Shown: in pieces, positions 63,210 through 64,000 of the stretch
How positions within the stretch are numbered: position 1 is the stretch's first letter
Layout of the letters: every line of letters starts with the position of its first letter
Assembly (NCBI GenBank): GCA_010909165.1
Contig: VJWM01000025.1
Location: 2,542,001 to 2,606,000, forward strand
Source of the DNA: Anthoceros angustus
Lineage: Eukaryota; Streptophyta; Anthocerotopsida; Anthocerotales; Anthocerotaceae
DNA: 64,000 nucleotides
Reading direction: 5' to 3'
Notes under the pieces: model-generated
Seen by the model: only the letters and a program-made list of their open reading frames with translations
Told to the model about the DNA's origin: nothing
Databases searched by the model: none
Translations under genes and position numbers: made by a program

Positions 63210-64000
63210 ATAATGATGGTGGCCCCAGAGTCAAGCAACCCTGTGGCCCGGACTCCGGCTAATGACACCTCAAGTTTGATAGGTATGTGAGCTAGGCGGC
63301 ATGCATGGCGATCCGGTTTTACATGCAGGATCCAGGATGGCAGCAGCTAGAGTGGGTTCACTAACCTCGTGAGGGTTATGGCGTGTCCGCTCTTGGCGTG
63401 GGAGGCCGCTCTAGTGGACTTGCTGTCTCCTTGACGGTGATGAAGTCCCTCCTGAAAGGGCAGGATTTCGAGCCATGGCCGGACGCTGAGCAGGTAAAGC
63501 ATTTCCTGGCCTTCTTGTAGTCCTCCTTCTCTTCCTCCGTGAGGATCCTGAAGGTTGGCTTCTTCTCGGTGGCGTTGGCAGACTTGCTCCACTTGGGCTT
63601 GGGAGGGGCTGTTGAGGAGAGATGTTTGTACTTGTTGGTGCCATAGTTGATGGCCGCCTTCATGGCTTCCACCAGGGTTGTGAGGTTTGTCTGGTTCACG
63701 TCTGCCCTCATCTCGAATTTCAACCCATCTATGAACTTCTCGATTTTCTGCTCCTCATCCAACCTGGGCATGTCAAGTGTAAGTTGTAAGAACTTGTCAC
63801 AGTACTCTTGAATTGTGCCTTGTTGGAAAATCTTCTGATCGCGTCTGAGGTCCTTGCGGTGGATTCCGGCGAGGCTTCAAGGAAGATCTGTCGGAAGGCG
63901 GCCAAGAGTAGGCAGGGACTCCATGCCGAGGTCGACTTGCTTCTCCCGCTGGCGCCACCATCGGTAAGCATACCCCTCCAATGACATGACGCAGAACTGG
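63205..64000 (-). CDS. Element D Gag C-terminal part and protease start (5' part outside)
   Basis: [40 protein letters not shown] and a nucleocapsid knuckle [14 protein letters not shown] (CX2CX4HX4C intact). The upstream capsid part at 63,780-64,000 is frame-broken. The protease active site near 63,210-63,230 reads D-S-G-A but is followed by a frame change where element B has SHHYV. Confidence 0.85.

Larger units (their letters stand above)
59598..64000 (-). mobile_element. Ty3/gypsy element D (same family as A and B), runs off the right edge
   Basis: Minus strand, from right to left: Gag (partial), protease, RT, RNase H, integrase, integrase C-terminus, purine tract (complement of 'ttctcccc' at 59,861-59,868) and 3' LTR 59598-59860. 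The 5' LTR is outside the window. RT and integrase core frames are long and well preserved; the element is interrupted by several small frameshifts, one of them exactly at the protease active site. Confidence 0.9.

Overview
This window is a piece of a plant nuclear genome. The recognisable genes are typical of plants: a cyclin-T-like fragment, a P-class pentatricopeptide-repeat protein, a kelch/F-box protein of the plant At1g30090-like type, and a plant-type four-CBS-domain protein. They sit in a background of Ty3/gypsy retrotransposons. Host genes carry many very short introns: 64-175 bp in the 16-exon SMU1 gene and 73-104 bp in RRP4. Even the PPR gene has eight exons. Short introns and an intron-rich PPR gene fit a non-seed land plant, most simply a Selaginella-like lycophyte, but the species is an inference.

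Layout. 1-6.1 kb: the end of a cyclin-T-like gene, then degraded coding-like DNA with a long inverted repeat, a poly-Q tract and a 27-bp minisatellite. 6,137-13,043: a minus-strand Ty3/gypsy element with two 281-bp LTRs and a perfect 5-bp TSD (TCGTA); its gag-pol is interrupted by a 2,780-bp CACTA-like DNA transposon (7,842-10,621, TSD TCT). 13-16.9 kb: repeat relics, including the first copies of a gene-like family built on a 25-residue tandem repeat. 16.9-18.8 kb: 3' part of a second gypsy lineage. 18.8-22.5 kb: GC-rich DNA with coiled-coil reading frames and a minisatellite. 22.5-27.3 kb: a plus-strand gypsy element with many small indels. 27.6-35.9 kb: a mosaic of repeated blocks. 36-37 kb: short tandem repeats.

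37.1-56.2 kb is the gene island: an unidentified 391-codon gene (+), SMU1 (-) head-to-head with SLX1 (+), a satellite block, a kelch/F-box gene (-), a PPR gene (-) head-to-head with RRP4 (+), and a CBS-domain gene (-) tail-to-tail with RRP4. The functions are splicing (SMU1), DNA-junction cleavage (SLX1), ubiquitin ligase adaptor (F-box), probable organellar RNA binding (PPR), RNA exosome (RRP4) and probable energy or nucleotide sensing (CBS). They share no pathway; what links them is tight packing with probable shared promoters. 58.0-64.0 kb holds a 956-bp tandem duplication across an LTR and then another minus-strand gypsy element running off the right edge.

Most unusual observations: (1) repeat copies differ systematically by small indels at CAG/CTG trinucleotides and homopolymers, which is either a real process in methylated repeats or a consensus artefact, and it makes frameshift-based pseudogene calls in repeats unreliable; (2) SLX1 ends in three SUMO-interaction-like motifs and shows no RING cluster; (3) the 25-residue tandem-repeat family; (4) an intact nested CACTA-in-gypsy insertion. 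Exon boundaries were read by eye from splice consensus, family homology recalled from knowledge, and reading-frame arithmetic. No database search was run.
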